Source: Candidatus Pelagibacter sp.
GTDB lineage: Bacteria > Pseudomonadota > Alphaproteobacteria > Pelagibacterales > Pelagibacteraceae
Assembly: GCA_028226735.1 (NCBI GenBank)
Contig: JAOIYV010000009.1
Coordinates: 1 to 32,892 of the forward strand
DNA: 32,892 nucleotides
Reading direction: 5' to 3'
The position numbers were made by a program, and so were the translations under genes. Positions within the stretch are counted from its first letter, which is position 1, and every line of letters begins with the position of its first letter. This document shows, in pieces, positions 23,785-32,892 of the stretch. The notes below the pieces were generated by a model. It saw only the letters and a list, made by a program, of their open reading frames with translations. It had not been told where the DNA came from and searched no databases.

Positions 23785-25857
23785 TTATTCAGCAGCTTGT
23801 TTCATTGAAAGTTTAACTTTACCTCTATCAAAACCAATTACTTTAACTTTTACTTCGTCACCTTCTTTAACAACGTCAGTAACTTTTTCTACTCTTTTAG
23901 GGGCAAGTTCTGAGATGTGAACAAGACCGTCTTGTTTACCTAAGAAGTTAACAAATGCGCCAAACTCCATAATTTTCATTACTTTACCTGAGTAAATTTT
24001 ATTTAGTTCAGCTTTTGCTGTGATGTCTTTAATAAACTGCATAGCGATGTTTCTAGACTCTTCATCTGGAGCAGCAACTGTCACTACACCTTCATCATTC
24101 ACATCAACTTTTGCACCTGACTTTTCAACAATTTCTCTGATTGTTGCACCACCTTTTCCAATAACAGCTGCAATATCTTTTTTATCAACAGTTATCTGTT
24201 CCATTTTTGGAGTGTGTTGTCCAACATCAGCTCTTGACTCACTTAATGCTTTATTCATTTCACCTAAGATATGAACTCTTCCATCTTTAGCCTGTTTTAA
24301 AGCCTGCTCCATGATTTCAAAAGTAATACCAGTAATTTTGATATCCATTTGAAGTGAAGTAATTCCATCTTTTGTTCCAGCAACTTTAAAGTCCATATCT
24401 CCAAGATGATCTTCATCACCTAAAATATCGGATAGAACACTAAAATCATCGCCTTCTTTAATTAAACCCATTGCAATACCTGCAACTGGCTCTTTAATAG
24501 GTACACCAGCATCCATTAATGAGAGAGATGCACCACAAACAGAAGCCATTGAAGAAGAACCATTAGACTCAGTAATTTCTGATACTATTCTAAAAGTGTA
24601 TGGAAAAGCCTCTTTTGAAGGAAGTGAAGAATTAATTGCTCTCCATGCTAATTTTCCATGACCAACTTCACGTCTTCCAGTTCCAATTCTTCCAGTTTCA
24701 CCAACTGAAAAAGGAGGAAAATTGTAATGAAGCATAAATCTTTCTCTATGCTGTCCATCTAAACTTTCTAGTCGTTGTTCATCATCAGAAGTACCTAAGG
24801 TAGTAACTACAATTGCTTGCGTTTCACCTCTAGTAAATAATGCTGAACCATGAGTTCTTGGCAAAACACCAACTTCACATTCGATAGCTCTTACATCAGA
24901 TAAACCTCTACCATCAATTCTCTTTTTATTTTTAAGAATATCAGTTCTAACAATTTTCTTTTCAAGATTTTTTAATTCATCATTAACATTAAAATCAGAA
25001 TAATTTTCATTATCTGCAAAAAGCTGTTTCGCTTTATCAGAAATTACTGAAATTTGATTCGATCTATCTTGCTTATCTATTGTGCCAAAAGCTTTAGTTA
25101 AATCTGCTGTAAAATTTTCTTCAAGTTTTTTCTTAACTTCAGATAAATCTTTCTTTTCAACAGTCCATTCGGGCTTTCTACATTCTTTTGCTAGTTCTTC
25201 AATCATTTTGATTACTGGAACAAAGCCTTCATGACCAAATTTAACTGCATCTAACATTACTTCCTCCGTTAAACCTTTTGTTTCTGACTCAACCATAAGC
25301 ACAGCATCTTTAGTTCCTGCCACAACTAAATCTAGACTAGAATTTTCTAATTCAGCTTTTGATGGGTTAAGAATATACTTGCCACCAACATAACCAACTC
25401 TTGAAGCTCCTACTGGACCCATAAAAGGCATTCCAGAAATAGCTAATGCTGCTGATGAGGCAGTTATTGCAAGAATATCTGGTTGATTTTCTTTATCGTA
25501 TGAAATTACAGTTGGTAATAACTGAACCTCATTTTTAAATTCACCAGGAAACAATGGTCTGATAGGTCTATCAATTAATCTTGAGATTAATTGTTCACTT
25601 TCAGTTGGTCTTGCTTCTCTTTTAAAATATCCACCTGGAATTTTTCCACCTGCGTAATATTTTTCTTGATAATTTACAGATAGGGGAAAATAATCCATGT
25701 CAGGATTTACTTTTTTTGCTCCTACTACTGTTGCTAAAATAACTGTTTCTCCACAAGAAGCTATGATTGCTCCGTCTGCTTGTCTTGCTACTTTACCTGT
25801 TTCTAAACTTATTTTCTTGCCTGCTACTTCGATTTCCTTCTTATATACTTTAAACAT
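23785..25857 (-). CDS. pnp: Polyribonucleotide nucleotidyltransferase (PNPase)
   Basis: A 690-residue 3'-5' phosphorolytic exoribonuclease. Two RNase PH-like cores are visible: the first with [19 protein letters not shown] and [12 protein letters not shown], the second with [15 protein letters not shown] and [14 protein letters not shown]. They are followed by a KH domain ([20 protein letters not shown]) and a C-terminal S1 domain ([33 protein letters not shown]). It degrades mRNA and is a degradosome-type component. It lies 61 bases downstream of rpsO, and the leader between contains a 9-base tandem repeat. An intrinsic terminator follows. Confidence 0.98.
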   Translation of the reverse strand: MFKVYKKEIEVAGKKISLETGKVARQADGAIIASCGETVILATVVGAKKVNPDMDYFPLSVNYQEKYYAGGKIPGGYFKREARPTESEQLISRLIDRPIRPLFPGEFKNEVQLLPTVISYDKENQPDILAITASSAALAISGMPFMGPVGASRVGYVGGKYILNPSKAELENSSLDLVVAGTKDAVLMVESETKGLTEEVMLDAVKFGHEGFVPVIKMIEELAKECRKPEWTVEKKDLSEVKKKLEENFTADLTKAFGTIDKQDRSNQISVISDKAKQLFADNENYSDFNVNDELKNLEKKIVRTDILKNKKRIDGRGLSDVRAIECEVGVLPRTHGSALFTRGETQAIVVTTLGTSDDEQRLESLDGQHRERFMLHYNFPPFSVGETGRIGTGRREVGHGKLAWRAINSSLPSKEAFPYTFRIVSEITESNGSSSMASVCGASLSLMDAGVPIKEPVAGIAMGLIKEGDDFSVLSDILGDEDHLGDMDFKVAGTKDGITSLQMDIKITGITFEIMEQALKQAKDGRVHILGEMNKALSESRADVGQHTPKMEQITVDKKDIAAVIGKGGATIREIVEKSGAKVDVNDEGVVTVAAPDEESRNIAMQFIKDITAKAELNKIYSGKVMKIMEFGAFVNFLGKQDGLVHISELAPKRVEKVTDVVKEGDEVKVKVIGFDRGKVKLSMKQAAE

Positions 25858-25870
25858 TTCATTTCCATTT

Positions 25871-25897
25871 CGTTTCGTTCGTTTCGTTCGTTTTGTT
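25871..25897 (-). repeat. Three 9-base tandem repeats in the pnp leader
   Basis: Plus-strand units CGTTTCGTT (25871-25879), CGTTTCGTT (25880-25888) and CGTTTTGTT (25889-25897) stand in direct tandem. The RNA made from the minus strand reads AACGAAACG-type purine-rich repeats, ending about 14 bases before the pnp ATG, with no Shine-Dalgarno sequence. Flanking bases continue the CGTT/GTTCC pattern imperfectly. CG dinucleotides are scarce elsewhere in this AT-rich window, so the stretch stands out. Confidence 0.85.
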
Positions 25898-25918
25898 CCA
25901 TTCTATCTAACTTGATTT

Positions 25919-26167
25919 TTATTTTCTTAAATTCAATTTCGACAGTACATTTTTGTAAGAATCCATTTTATTTTTCTTTAAGTATTCTAACAATTTCTTT
26001 CTTCTATTTACTGCTCTTAACAATCCAACGGAAGAATGTTTGTCTTTTTTAAATTCTTTAATATGTTTTGAAAGAGTTTCAATTTTATCCGTTAAAAATG
26101 CAATTTGCACTTCTGAAGAACCGGTGTCCTTATCATGCATTTTTAATTCCTCTACTTTTTTCGTCAT
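25919..26167 (-). CDS. rpsO: 30S ribosomal protein S15
   Basis: An 82-residue basic protein with the S15 core MHDKDTGSSEVQIAFLTDKI, then HSSVGLLRAVNRRKKLLEYLKK and a C-terminal LNLRK. S15 binds the central domain of 16S rRNA and bridges to the large subunit. Typical S15 has about 89 residues, with a longer first helix. Here the first ATG is forced: going upstream in frame one meets a stop (TAA within the rbfA end) with no ATG, GTG or TTG between. It follows rbfA by 13 bases and precedes pnp; the usual truB between rbfA and rpsO is absent. Confidence 0.94.
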   Translation of the reverse strand: MTKKVEELKMHDKDTGSSEVQIAFLTDKIETLSKHIKEFKKDKHSSVGLLRAVNRRKKLLEYLKKNKMDSYKNVLSKLNLRK

Positions 26168-26180
26168 GTTATTTATTTTC

Positions 26181-26549
26181 CTATTTATTTGTTTGTTTTA
26201 TTAAGTTTTCTATTTTTTCTGCGTATTCAAAAGAGTCATCTTTAGCAAAAAGTATTTTTGGTAAAAATTTCATAATTACCTTTTTAGATAAAACCTTTCT
26301 AATTAAAAAAGAATATTCTCTTAATTTTTTAATGACTTCCTCTGCATCTTTTCCTCCTAAAGGTAATACATATACTTTTGCAATTTTAAGATCCTGACTC
26401 ATTTTTACTTCCGTGACTGTGATAGTGTTTGTTTCTAAATTTGGGACCTTAGCCTCATTTCTAGAAAAAATCATGCCTAAAGATTGCTTGATCATCTCTC
26501 CAACACGTAATTGTCTCTGTGATACTGGTTTTCCTATTCTATCAGCCAT
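26181..26549 (-). CDS. rbfA: Ribosome-binding factor A
   Basis: A 122-residue KH-like (type II) cold-shock assembly factor for the 30S subunit, acting on the 5' helix of 16S rRNA. The N-terminal SQRQLRVGEMIKQSLGMIF, ITVTEVKMSQDLKIAKVYV and FLPKILFAKDDSFEYAEKI are the conserved RbfA blocks. Its start overlaps the infB stop by one base, which implies translational coupling. It is part of the nusA-infB-rbfA-rpsO-pnp operon. Confidence 0.95.
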   Translation of the reverse strand: MADRIGKPVSQRQLRVGEMIKQSLGMIFSRNEAKVPNLETNTITVTEVKMSQDLKIAKVYVLPLGGKDAEEVIKKLREYSFLIRKVLSKKVIMKFLPKILFAKDDSFEYAEKIENLIKQTNK

Positions 26550-28762
26550 TATACCATTCTCTCTGTTGAAGTAGTACTATAAGCCTCTATTGTATCGTTT
26601 TTTTGAAAATCGATAAAGTCTTTAAGAGTTATTCCACATTCTTGACCATTACTTACTTGCTTTGCTTGATTTTTTTCTCTGAAAATAGTGCTTATTTTAC
26701 CAGTATATATAATTGCTCCATCACGGATTACCCTAGCATCAGATCCACTAGCTATCTCTCCTTCAGTTACTTTTGAACCAGCAACTTTTCCTGTGCCTGA
26801 AACTTTAAATATTTCTAAAATTTGAGCAGTTCCTGTAACTGTTTCTTGAACATCAGGAGAAAGAAGTCCTGACATTTTTTGTTTAATATGATCCAAAACC
26901 TCATAAATAATATTGTATGACGAAATTTTTATTTTTTCGTTTTCTGCTAATTTTTTTGCTTCTTTGCTTGGTTTAACATTAAATGCAATTAATACAGCAT
27001 CTGATGCTTTAGCTAAAGTGACATCTGTTTCAGTGACCATTCCTATATCAGATAAAATAATTTTGGGCTTAACTTCGTCGTGAGTGATTTGATTTATGGC
27101 TCCTTTAATTGCCTCTGATGATCCATGTACATCTGATTTTACAATGATATTTAATTCCTCAATTGATTTATCTGCAAAAGCTGAGTCTTGAGTTGCGAAA
27201 GTTAAAGGATTTTTTCCATCTTTAGTTTCTTCAGCTCTGTTCTCACTCAATGTTTTTGCTTCTTTTTCAGAGTCTAAAACTATAAAATCATCTCCTGATT
27301 TTGCTGCACCATTAATTCCTAATATTTCTATGGGTGCTGATGGTGGTGCTTCATTAATATTTTGACCTTTATCGTTAATCAATGCTCTTACTTTACCCCA
27401 TTTTAATCCACTCACAAAAAAGTCACCTTTTTTAATTGTGCCTGATGTTACTACCACAGTTGCTACTGGTCCTCTTCCGACATCTATTTTTGACTCTAAA
27501 ACAATACCTGTGGCTTTGGACTCGAAGTCTGTTTTTAAATCTAAAATTTCAGCTTGTAGAACAATAGACTCTACCAATTTGTCTAAATTTTTTTTAGTCT
27601 TTGCTGAAATTTCAACCATCAAAGTATCACCTGATAAATCTTCTGCAATAAGCTCATATTCTAAAAGTTGATTTTTAATCTTTTGTGGGTCTGCATCTGG
27701 TAAATCACATTTGTTAATTGCAACTACAATTGGAACTTTGGCTGCTTTAGCATGCTTGATTGATTCTATAGTTTGTGGTTTAACTCCATCATCTGCTGCC
27801 ACAACTAGTACCACAACATCTGTTAACTTTGATCCTCTGGCTCTCATTTCAGTAAAAGCTGCGTGACCTGGGGTGTCTATGAATGTAATTTTATTTGCTT
27901 TATGCTCGATTTGATATGCACCGATATGTTGCGTTATGCCTCCAAATTCACCCGAAACAACATTTGCACTTCTTAAAACATCTAGTACAGAAGTTTTTCC
28001 GTGATCTACATGGCCCATTACAGTTACTATTGGTGGTCTATTTTTTAAATTTTCTGATCTAGTTTCTTTTATTTTTTGAATAATTTCTTCAGCTTTAGTT
28101 TCTCTTATAGGGTTGTGACCAAACTCTTTTACCAAATACTCTGCTGTGTCTGCGGCTAGTGACTGATTAATAGTAACTGTCACACCCATACCAAATAAAT
28201 GTTTTATAACATTGCTGGATTGTTCGGCCATTCTATTGGCTAATTCTCTGACAGTTATGGCTTCTGGAATATTTACATCTCTTTTTATTGGTTTTAAATT
28301 CTCTTGTATTTCTTCTTTAGTAAGTTCTCTATTTTCTTTTAATTTAGCTCTTTTAAGTGAAGCCATACTTCTTGACCTTGCTTCAATTTCATCACTTAGA
28401 GCCCTTGAAACAGTTAGTTTTAATTCTCTTTTTTTTGTTCCAGTTTTTCCTTTATCACCAGACTCACCTTTGAGTCTTCTGGTAGCTCTTTGTTCAGCTA
28501 ATTTTCGCTTTTCATAGTCATTAGTAATTGGTGAAGAAGGTTTAGGTGACAAAGTATTTCTAGAAGGAGTACCTCCAGAAGGACCTACTGTAGATTTTGT
28601 TTTTAAACCGGTGGATCTATTAAAGTTACCTTTTGGAGCAAATTTATTTAGTTTTTTTTCAATTACAACTGAGTTTTTACTTTGCGTTTTTGCTAACTCT
28701 ATATTTTCTATCGACTTCTTGGCTATGCCCGAGAGTGTTAATTTTGTTTTTTTGTTTTCCAT
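26549..28762 (-). CDS. infB: Translation initiation factor IF-2
   Basis: A 737-residue translational GTPase, at the short end for proteobacterial IF-2 (about 740-970). The N-terminal IF2-associated part ([15 protein letters not shown]) is followed by a basic low-complexity linker to about residue 160, then an IF-2N domain. The G domain has G1 GHVDHGKT (250-257), DTPGHAAF and NKCDLPD. Domains for fMet-tRNA binding end [10 protein letters not shown]. The short linker fits a streamlined genome. It starts 10 bases after nusA. Confidence 0.97.
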   Translation of the reverse strand: MENKKTKLTLSGIAKKSIENIELAKTQSKNSVVIEKKLNKFAPKGNFNRSTGLKTKSTVGPSGGTPSRNTLSPKPSSPITNDYEKRKLAEQRATRRLKGESGDKGKTGTKKRELKLTVSRALSDEIEARSRSMASLKRAKLKENRELTKEEIQENLKPIKRDVNIPEAITVRELANRMAEQSSNVIKHLFGMGVTVTINQSLAADTAEYLVKEFGHNPIRETKAEEIIQKIKETRSENLKNRPPIVTVMGHVDHGKTSVLDVLRSANVVSGEFGGITQHIGAYQIEHKANKITFIDTPGHAAFTEMRARGSKLTDVVVLVVAADDGVKPQTIESIKHAKAAKVPIVVAINKCDLPDADPQKIKNQLLEYELIAEDLSGDTLMVEISAKTKKNLDKLVESIVLQAEILDLKTDFESKATGIVLESKIDVGRGPVATVVVTSGTIKKGDFFVSGLKWGKVRALINDKGQNINEAPPSAPIEILGINGAAKSGDDFIVLDSEKEAKTLSENRAEETKDGKNPLTFATQDSAFADKSIEELNIIVKSDVHGSSEAIKGAINQITHDEVKPKIILSDIGMVTETDVTLAKASDAVLIAFNVKPSKEAKKLAENEKIKISSYNIIYEVLDHIKQKMSGLLSPDVQETVTGTAQILEIFKVSGTGKVAGSKVTEGEIASGSDARVIRDGAIIYTGKISTIFREKNQAKQVSNGQECGITLKDFIDFQKNDTIEAYSTTSTERMV

Positions 28763-28772
28763 ATTTCATTAC

Positions 28773-30326
28773 TCAATCTTTATAAATTATATTTCTTGCA
28801 GACATAATTAGTTCATCTGCTTCTGTTTTAGATAAAGCAAAATCTTCAAGATATCCTTGAATTTTTATTCTTTCGCCTTTTACTATATCATAACCACCTG
28901 TTAATTCATCAGATGCGAGGTCTGCAAAGTCTGATAGATTTAAAATTTTTTGTTCACCAAGAGTTACTAACATTCCTGGAGTTAAACCTTTGTGATTAAT
29001 AAGATTATCTTCAAGTCCTAGATCTTTAATTCTTTTGGTAGTGTCTTCCTTATCTTTTTGATGAAATTCTTTAGCTCTCTCTATAAGTGCATTAGCAGTA
29101 TCTTCTTCAATCCCTTCTATCTTCATTAAACTTTCAGCTGTACTGTCTTTGATATCTGATATTGAAGAAAAACCTTCAGCCACAAGCAATTGACCTAAAG
29201 TTTCATCTAATTCTAAGTTTTTTACGAAGTTTTCTGTTTTTTCTTTAAATTCTAATTGTCTCCTTTCAGAGTCTTCTTGGTCTGTCATTATATTAATTTC
29301 ATAATTTAATAATTTTGTAGCCAATCTAACATTTTGTCCTCTACGACCTATCGCTTTACTTAAATTTTCTTCTGTTAATATAACGTCTAATTTTTTTGCC
29401 TCACTATCAACATTTACTCTTTGCACTTCAGCAGGTGAAAGTGCATTTGAAACAACTATTGCTGGGTCTTCTGACCAATTGACTATATCAATTTTTTCCC
29501 CTTGAAGCTCATTAACTACTGCTTGAACTCTAGATCCTCTCATCCCAACACAAGCACCTACTGGATCTAATGATGTATCAACAGCCTTAACACAAATTTT
29601 TGCTCTACTACCAGGGTCTCTTGCTGAAGATTTAATCTCTATTAATCCATCATAAATTTCGGGAACTTCCTGAACGAATAATTTTTCCATAAATTTAGGG
29701 TGAGCTCTTGATAAAAATATCTGCTGTCCTCTAGTTTCTCGTCTCACATCGTAACAATAAGCTTTAATTCTATCTCCTGCTTTAATATTTTCTCTGGGAA
29801 TCATTTCACTTTTTTGAATTATTGCTTCTGTTCTACCCAAGTCTATTATTACATTACCAAACTCTAAGCGCTTAACAATACCACTCAAGATTGAGTCTTT
29901 TTTATCTATAAAGTCGTTATACTGTCTTTCTCTTTCAGCCTCTCTAACATTAAAACTAATAACTTGTTTTGCTGTTTGAGCAGCTATTCTACCAAAATCA
30001 AATGAGGGCAGTGTTTGTAAAACTTCATCACCAATCTTTTTATCTTTATTTTCATCACTTAAAATTATCGCATCTTGAAGATTTATTTCTGTGTTGGTAT
30101 TTTCTGGATTTTCTACAATTATTAATTTTCTAAAAATACCGATGTCACCATTCTCTCTATTTATTAAAACTTTAATTTCATTATCCTGGCCAAATTTAGA
30201 TTTGGCTGCTTTTGCTATTCCTGTTTCCATAGAATTAATAATCAATTCTTTATCTATAGATTTTTCTAGCGCTACTGCCTCAGCTATTCTTAATAATTCT
30301 AATTTATCAGATCTTCTGTTTAACAT
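28773..30326 (-). CDS. nusA: Transcription termination/antitermination factor NusA
   Basis: A 517-residue NusA. In order: the N-terminal RNA-polymerase-binding domain (residues 1-130), the S1 domain (about 140-205, GIVKRLEFGNVIIDLGRTE), KH domains with DPVGACVGMRGSRVQAVV and KAIGRRGQNVRLATKLL, and two C-terminal acidic helix-hairpin-helix repeats (SLMKIEGIEEDTANALIERA is one). NusA enhances pausing and intrinsic termination. The usual upstream rimP is absent; metK precedes instead. GGAG lies 11 bases before the ATG, immediately after the T-run of a strong terminator hairpin. Confidence 0.96.
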   Translation of the reverse strand: MLNRRSDKLELLRIAEAVALEKSIDKELIINSMETGIAKAAKSKFGQDNEIKVLINRENGDIGIFRKLIIVENPENTNTEINLQDAIILSDENKDKKIGDEVLQTLPSFDFGRIAAQTAKQVISFNVREAERERQYNDFIDKKDSILSGIVKRLEFGNVIIDLGRTEAIIQKSEMIPRENIKAGDRIKAYCYDVRRETRGQQIFLSRAHPKFMEKLFVQEVPEIYDGLIEIKSSARDPGSRAKICVKAVDTSLDPVGACVGMRGSRVQAVVNELQGEKIDIVNWSEDPAIVVSNALSPAEVQRVNVDSEAKKLDVILTEENLSKAIGRRGQNVRLATKLLNYEINIMTDQEDSERRQLEFKEKTENFVKNLELDETLGQLLVAEGFSSISDIKDSTAESLMKIEGIEEDTANALIERAKEFHQKDKEDTTKRIKDLGLEDNLINHKGLTPGMLVTLGEQKILNLSDFADLASDELTGGYDIVKGERIKIQGYLEDFALSKTEADELIMSARNIIYKD

Positions 30327-30340
30327 ATTTTATTAACTCC

Positions 30341-30365
30341 AAAAAAAAATGGGCTAAAGCCCATT
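30341..30365 (-). terminator. Intrinsic terminator between metK and nusA
   Basis: On the minus strand AATGGGCT-TT-AGCCCATT forms an 8-pair stem (effectively a 4-base loop with the inner pair open), followed by a run of T (plus-strand A at 30341-30349). It ends about 15 bases before the nusA ATG and overlaps the space just upstream of its GGAG ribosome-binding site. It would end metK transcripts, and any transcript reaching nusA from upstream must read through it. Confidence 0.88.
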
Positions 30366-30389
30366 CTGTAATTTCAATAATGTAAGGGC

Positions 30390-30417
30390 AATATATAAAG
30401 ATTTTTTTTTAATTCAA
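30390..30417 (-). promoter_or_regulatory. Possible nusA promoter upstream of the terminator
   Basis: On the minus strand TTGAAT (30412-30417) and TATATT (30390-30395) are spaced by 16 bases, right after the metK stop. A start near 30383 would give a leader of about 57 bases that contains the whole terminator hairpin before nusA. AT-rich sequence makes chance matches easy, so this stays a candidate. Confidence 0.4.
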
Positions 30418-30423
30418 TAGCTA

Positions 30424-31593
30424 CTATTTGGTGAAAATGTTACTTTTATCTGTTTTTTCCCAAGAAAATGAGCCATTATCTTCTGCTTGTCTTCCAAAAT
30501 GACCATAAGCTGACGTTTTTTCATAAATTGGTTTATTTAGGTCTAGCATTTCTCGTATTCCTCTCGGACTTAAATCAAAATTTTGTAAAATTTTTTCTAA
30601 GACATATTTGTTTTTTTCTAAATCATTATCAAATAAATCAACATAGATAGACAAAGGTTTTGAAACTCCAATAGCATAAGCTAGTTGAATTAAACATCTA
30701 TCTGCAATTTTAGACGCTACAACATTTTTTGCAATATATCTTGCTGCGTAAGCAGCTGATCTATCCACTTTTGTTGGATCTTTTCCAGAAAAAGCTCCAC
30801 CTCCATGAGGTGCTGCTCCACCATAAGTGTCAACAATAATTTTTCTACCAGTCAATCCGCAATCTCCATCTGGTCCACCTATTACAAAATTTCCAGTTGG
30901 ATTTACATAAAAATCATCTTCATCAAAATCTTTTAAAAATTTTTCTGGAATTGATTTTAACATATACGGTCTTAGCAAATCTCTTACTTTTGCCTGATCT
31001 ACATCAGCAGAATGTTGTGAGGATATTACAACTGATTTAACTTTAGTTGGTTTTCCATCATTATATTCAAAAGTAACTTGGCTTTTTGAATCTGGTTCTA
31101 TGTTTTTTAACTTTCCTGACTTCCTATCTTCTGCCATAAGTCTTAAGATTTTATGAGAGTAGTGAATTGGTGCGGGCATTAGTTCTTCTGTTTCATTACA
31201 AGCATAGCCAAACATTATTCCCTGATCACCAGCGCCTTCGTCTTTATTACCTGAGGAATCTACACCCATTGCTATATCTGCAGATTGTGAATGAAGATGA
31301 CTTTCTATTTTAGTTGCCTCTCTCCAGGTAAAACCTTCTTGGTCATAGCCAATATCCTTTATACAATCTCTTACTTTTTGAATAAGATCATCTTTTTTAA
31401 TTTCAGGACCTCTTACCTCTCCTGCAAGAACTACTTTATTTGTGGTAGTTAATGTTTCACAGGCCACTCTAGAAAAGGGATCACCTGAAAGATAACTATC
31501 AACCACCATATCTGAAATACGATCTGATACTTTGTCAGGATGACCTTCTGAAACAGACTCACTTGTAAATAAAAAGTTTTTAAGATTACTCAT
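30424..31593 (-). CDS. metK: S-adenosylmethionine synthetase
   Basis: A 389-residue enzyme making SAM from methionine and ATP. The conserved blocks are seen: [16 protein letters not shown] (substrate loop), [12 protein letters not shown] (ATP site), [20 protein letters not shown] and [19 protein letters not shown] (phosphate-binding). Length is normal. The start lies 8 bases inside the end of lnt, so there is no room for a separate riboswitch leader; expression must come from the lnt transcript or from a promoter within it. A terminator follows before nusA. Confidence 0.97.
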   Translation of the reverse strand: MSNLKNFLFTSESVSEGHPDKVSDRISDMVVDSYLSGDPFSRVACETLTTTNKVVLAGEVRGPEIKKDDLIQKVRDCIKDIGYDQEGFTWREATKIESHLHSQSADIAMGVDSSGNKDEGAGDQGIMFGYACNETEELMPAPIHYSHKILRLMAEDRKSGKLKNIEPDSKSQVTFEYNDGKPTKVKSVVISSQHSADVDQAKVRDLLRPYMLKSIPEKFLKDFDEDDFYVNPTGNFVIGGPDGDCGLTGRKIIVDTYGGAAPHGGGAFSGKDPTKVDRSAAYAARYIAKNVVASKIADRCLIQLAYAIGVSKPLSIYVDLFDNDLEKNKYVLEKILQNFDLSPRGIREMLDLNKPIYEKTSAYGHFGRQAEDNGSFSWEKTDKSNIFTK

Positions 31594-32892
31594 TTGTAAG
31601 TCTATTAAATGAAAATATTAAAAAAATATATAATAAAATTAGTATTAGAAAGATTTTGTTTCCAAATAACATAAAAGGTGTTGATTTAATTAGTTTACTC
31701 TCTGATAACTCAACATTACCATCTGATCCGAACTTCACCTTTTGCTCTACAACGCCGATAGGATTTACAATGGCTGAAATACCATTGTTTGCAGATCTAA
31801 CTATATATTTTCCACTTTCAATCGATCTAAAAATACTGTGTGAAAAATGTTGTTTTGGTCCAACAGAATCTCCAAACCATCCATCTTCGGAAATATTAAT
31901 TATATAATCAAAATTTTTATCTTTTGATAACTTTCCTGAGTAAATTATTTCATAACAGATCAAGGGCAATAAATGTAAATCAAATTTCTCATTACTTAAG
32001 TTAAAGGGTGTCCTATTATCACCAATAGAGAATGACTGATGATTATTTGTAATAGTTTTAAGACCAACTAAACTCATAATATTCTCAAAAGGAATAAATT
32101 CACCGAAAGGTACCAGATTGACCTTATTATATTTTTGGATTAATTCTAGTTTGTTATTAAATACAGCCATTGAATTAAAAAATAAATTTTCGTTTTCATT
32201 TTCTTCCTCACTCCTTAGGCCCATTATAATTAAATCATCATCACTAAATTCATCTAAAAATAAATTTTTGTATTTACTTATCTCACTCAGATTACTTTCT
32301 GGAATAATTCCTTCTGGCCACAGAAAGATTGTTGGGTGAGTCTTTTCAGAAGCACTTAATATTATAAGCTCATTTATTATTTTTAATTCATCTTGCTTTG
32401 AATAAAATCTATCGAGACTGATATTTGAAGATATAGCCTTAATCTTATAAGAATTTTTAACAGCTTTTAAAGAATTAAAATTATTTTTTTTTATATTACC
32501 AAAAATTAAAAAAACGCCCGAAAGTAACACTAATAAAATACATACTAAAAGTTCTTTTTTTGATTTTTTTAAATATATTAGGGCAGGAACTGTAAATAGA
32601 GAGATGCAGAATAGATTAAATGAGTAAGTTCCAATGATAGATATAATTTGAATAAAATCAATATTTTCTGAAAAACTAAAAGCAATTAAATTCCAGGGAA
32701 ATCCTGTAAGTATTGAACCTCTTATAAATTCAATACCACCAAATAAGACTGAAAAAATTAAAAATGAAGTAATTGTGTTTTTTGAATAAAAAATTGAAAA
32801 TAAATACGTTACTAAGCCAAAAAATATGGACAAAAATGAGGGTATTAAAATTATAGTAAATGGAATTAAAAGTTTAAAATTCTGATCAAAAG
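31586..32892 (-). CDS. lnt: Apolipoprotein N-acyltransferase, N-terminus outside window
   Basis: The frame remains open to the window edge, so the real start lies outside; a TTG at 32833 is only the first internal start-like codon. About 435 residues are visible, of roughly 500 usual. Several N-terminal membrane helices (including [19 protein letters not shown]) precede the nitrilase-like domain with the catalytic triad Glu in [10 protein letters not shown], Lys in [12 protein letters not shown] and Cys in [12 protein letters not shown], and a last membrane helix near the end. Lnt adds the third acyl chain to lipoproteins, which fits the presence of the small lipoprotein gene at 6203. Overlaps metK by 8 bases. 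Confidence 0.93.
   Translation of the reverse strand, partial: FDQNFKLLIPFTIILIPSFLSIFFGLVTYLFSIFYSKNTITSFLIFSVLFGGIEFIRGSILTGFPWNLIAFSFSENIDFIQIISIIGTYSFNLFCISLFTVPALIYLKKSKKELLVCILLVLLSGVFLIFGNIKKNNFNSLKAVKNSYKIKAISSNISLDRFYSKQDELKIINELIILSASEKTHPTIFLWPEGIIPESNLSEISKYKNLFLDEFSDDDLIIMGLRSEEENENENLFFNSMAVFNNKLELIQKYNKVNLVPFGEFIPFENIMSLVGLKTITNNHQSFSIGDNRTPFNLSNEKFDLHLLPLICYEIIYSGKLSKDKNFDYIINISEDGWFGDSVGPKQHFSHSIFRSIESGKYIVRSANNGISAIVNPIGVVEQKVKFGSDGNVELSESKLIKSTPFMLFGNKIFLILILLYIFLIFSFNRLTNE

Noticed and set aside
30351..30389. Antiterminator pairing of GCCC (30386-30389) with the GGGC arm of the nusA-leader terminator
   Set aside because: Only four pairs against eight in the terminator, and with the likely promoter the GCCC lies upstream of the transcript start. 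It could only matter for read-through from metK.
30424..31600. SAM riboswitch controlling metK
   Set aside because: The metK start overlaps the end of lnt by 8 bases and the gap after metK shows no riboswitch-like fold, so there is no leader to hold one.

Overview
This is a compact, very AT-rich stretch of a streamlined alphaproteobacterial chromosome. It is most likely SAR11 / Pelagibacterales: overlapping stop/start junctions are common, most gene gaps are under about 70 bases, and the gene orders are alphaproteobacterial ones (tlpA-argH-small lipoprotein-lysA, dnaA-rpsT-mutM-ubiE-ubiB-coaBC-dut, irr-fabA-fabB-fabI, lnt-metK-nusA-infB-rbfA-rpsO-pnp). I see no insertion sequence, prophage, CRISPR array or rRNA. 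Taxonomy is inferred from composition and protein resemblance, not from a search.

Layout. 1-1063 (minus): tRNA-Leu(CAA), then an FkbM-type methyltransferase starting 5 bases after the encoded CCA, then the 5' end of an acyl-CoA synthetase that leaves the window. 1131-2731 (plus): a YqaA/VTT membrane protein, DsbB and Coq7. 2732-4788: an HNH endonuclease, an esterase, a HIG1-like two-helix membrane protein and a TlpA-like thioredoxin. 4813-8247 (plus): argH, a 38-residue LptM-like lipoprotein, lysA and a PlsC acyltransferase. 8244-12246 (minus): dnaN, dnaA, rpsT and mutM, with a 313-base non-coding stretch before dnaA. 12282-17410 (plus): ubiE, ubiB, coaBC, dut, a MoeB/ThiF-like E1 enzyme and an SH3-domain secreted protein.

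17403-20348 (minus): a Fur-family regulator that looks like Irr, followed by rubrerythrin, an Fe-S CCG-domain oxidoreductase and a DUF3501 protein. A perfect 16-base inverted repeat sits over the predicted rubrerythrin promoter. 20419-23728 (plus): fabA, fabB, fabI for unsaturated fatty acid synthesis, then an FAH/hydratase-family enzyme. 23785-32892 (minus): pnp, rpsO, rbfA, infB, nusA, metK and the 3' part of lnt, that is, a translation/RNA-metabolism operon lacking the usual rimP, ylxR and truB.

The most interesting parts are regulatory. They are the iron/peroxide-type cassette with its palindromic operator and internal hairpin, a strong terminator placed immediately before nusA, a 9-base tandem repeat forming most of the pnp leader, and the tRNA-methyltransferase junction. 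I found no clearly new multi-gene system. The rubrerythrin / Fe-S protein / DUF3501 trio is the nearest thing to a functionally undescribed one.
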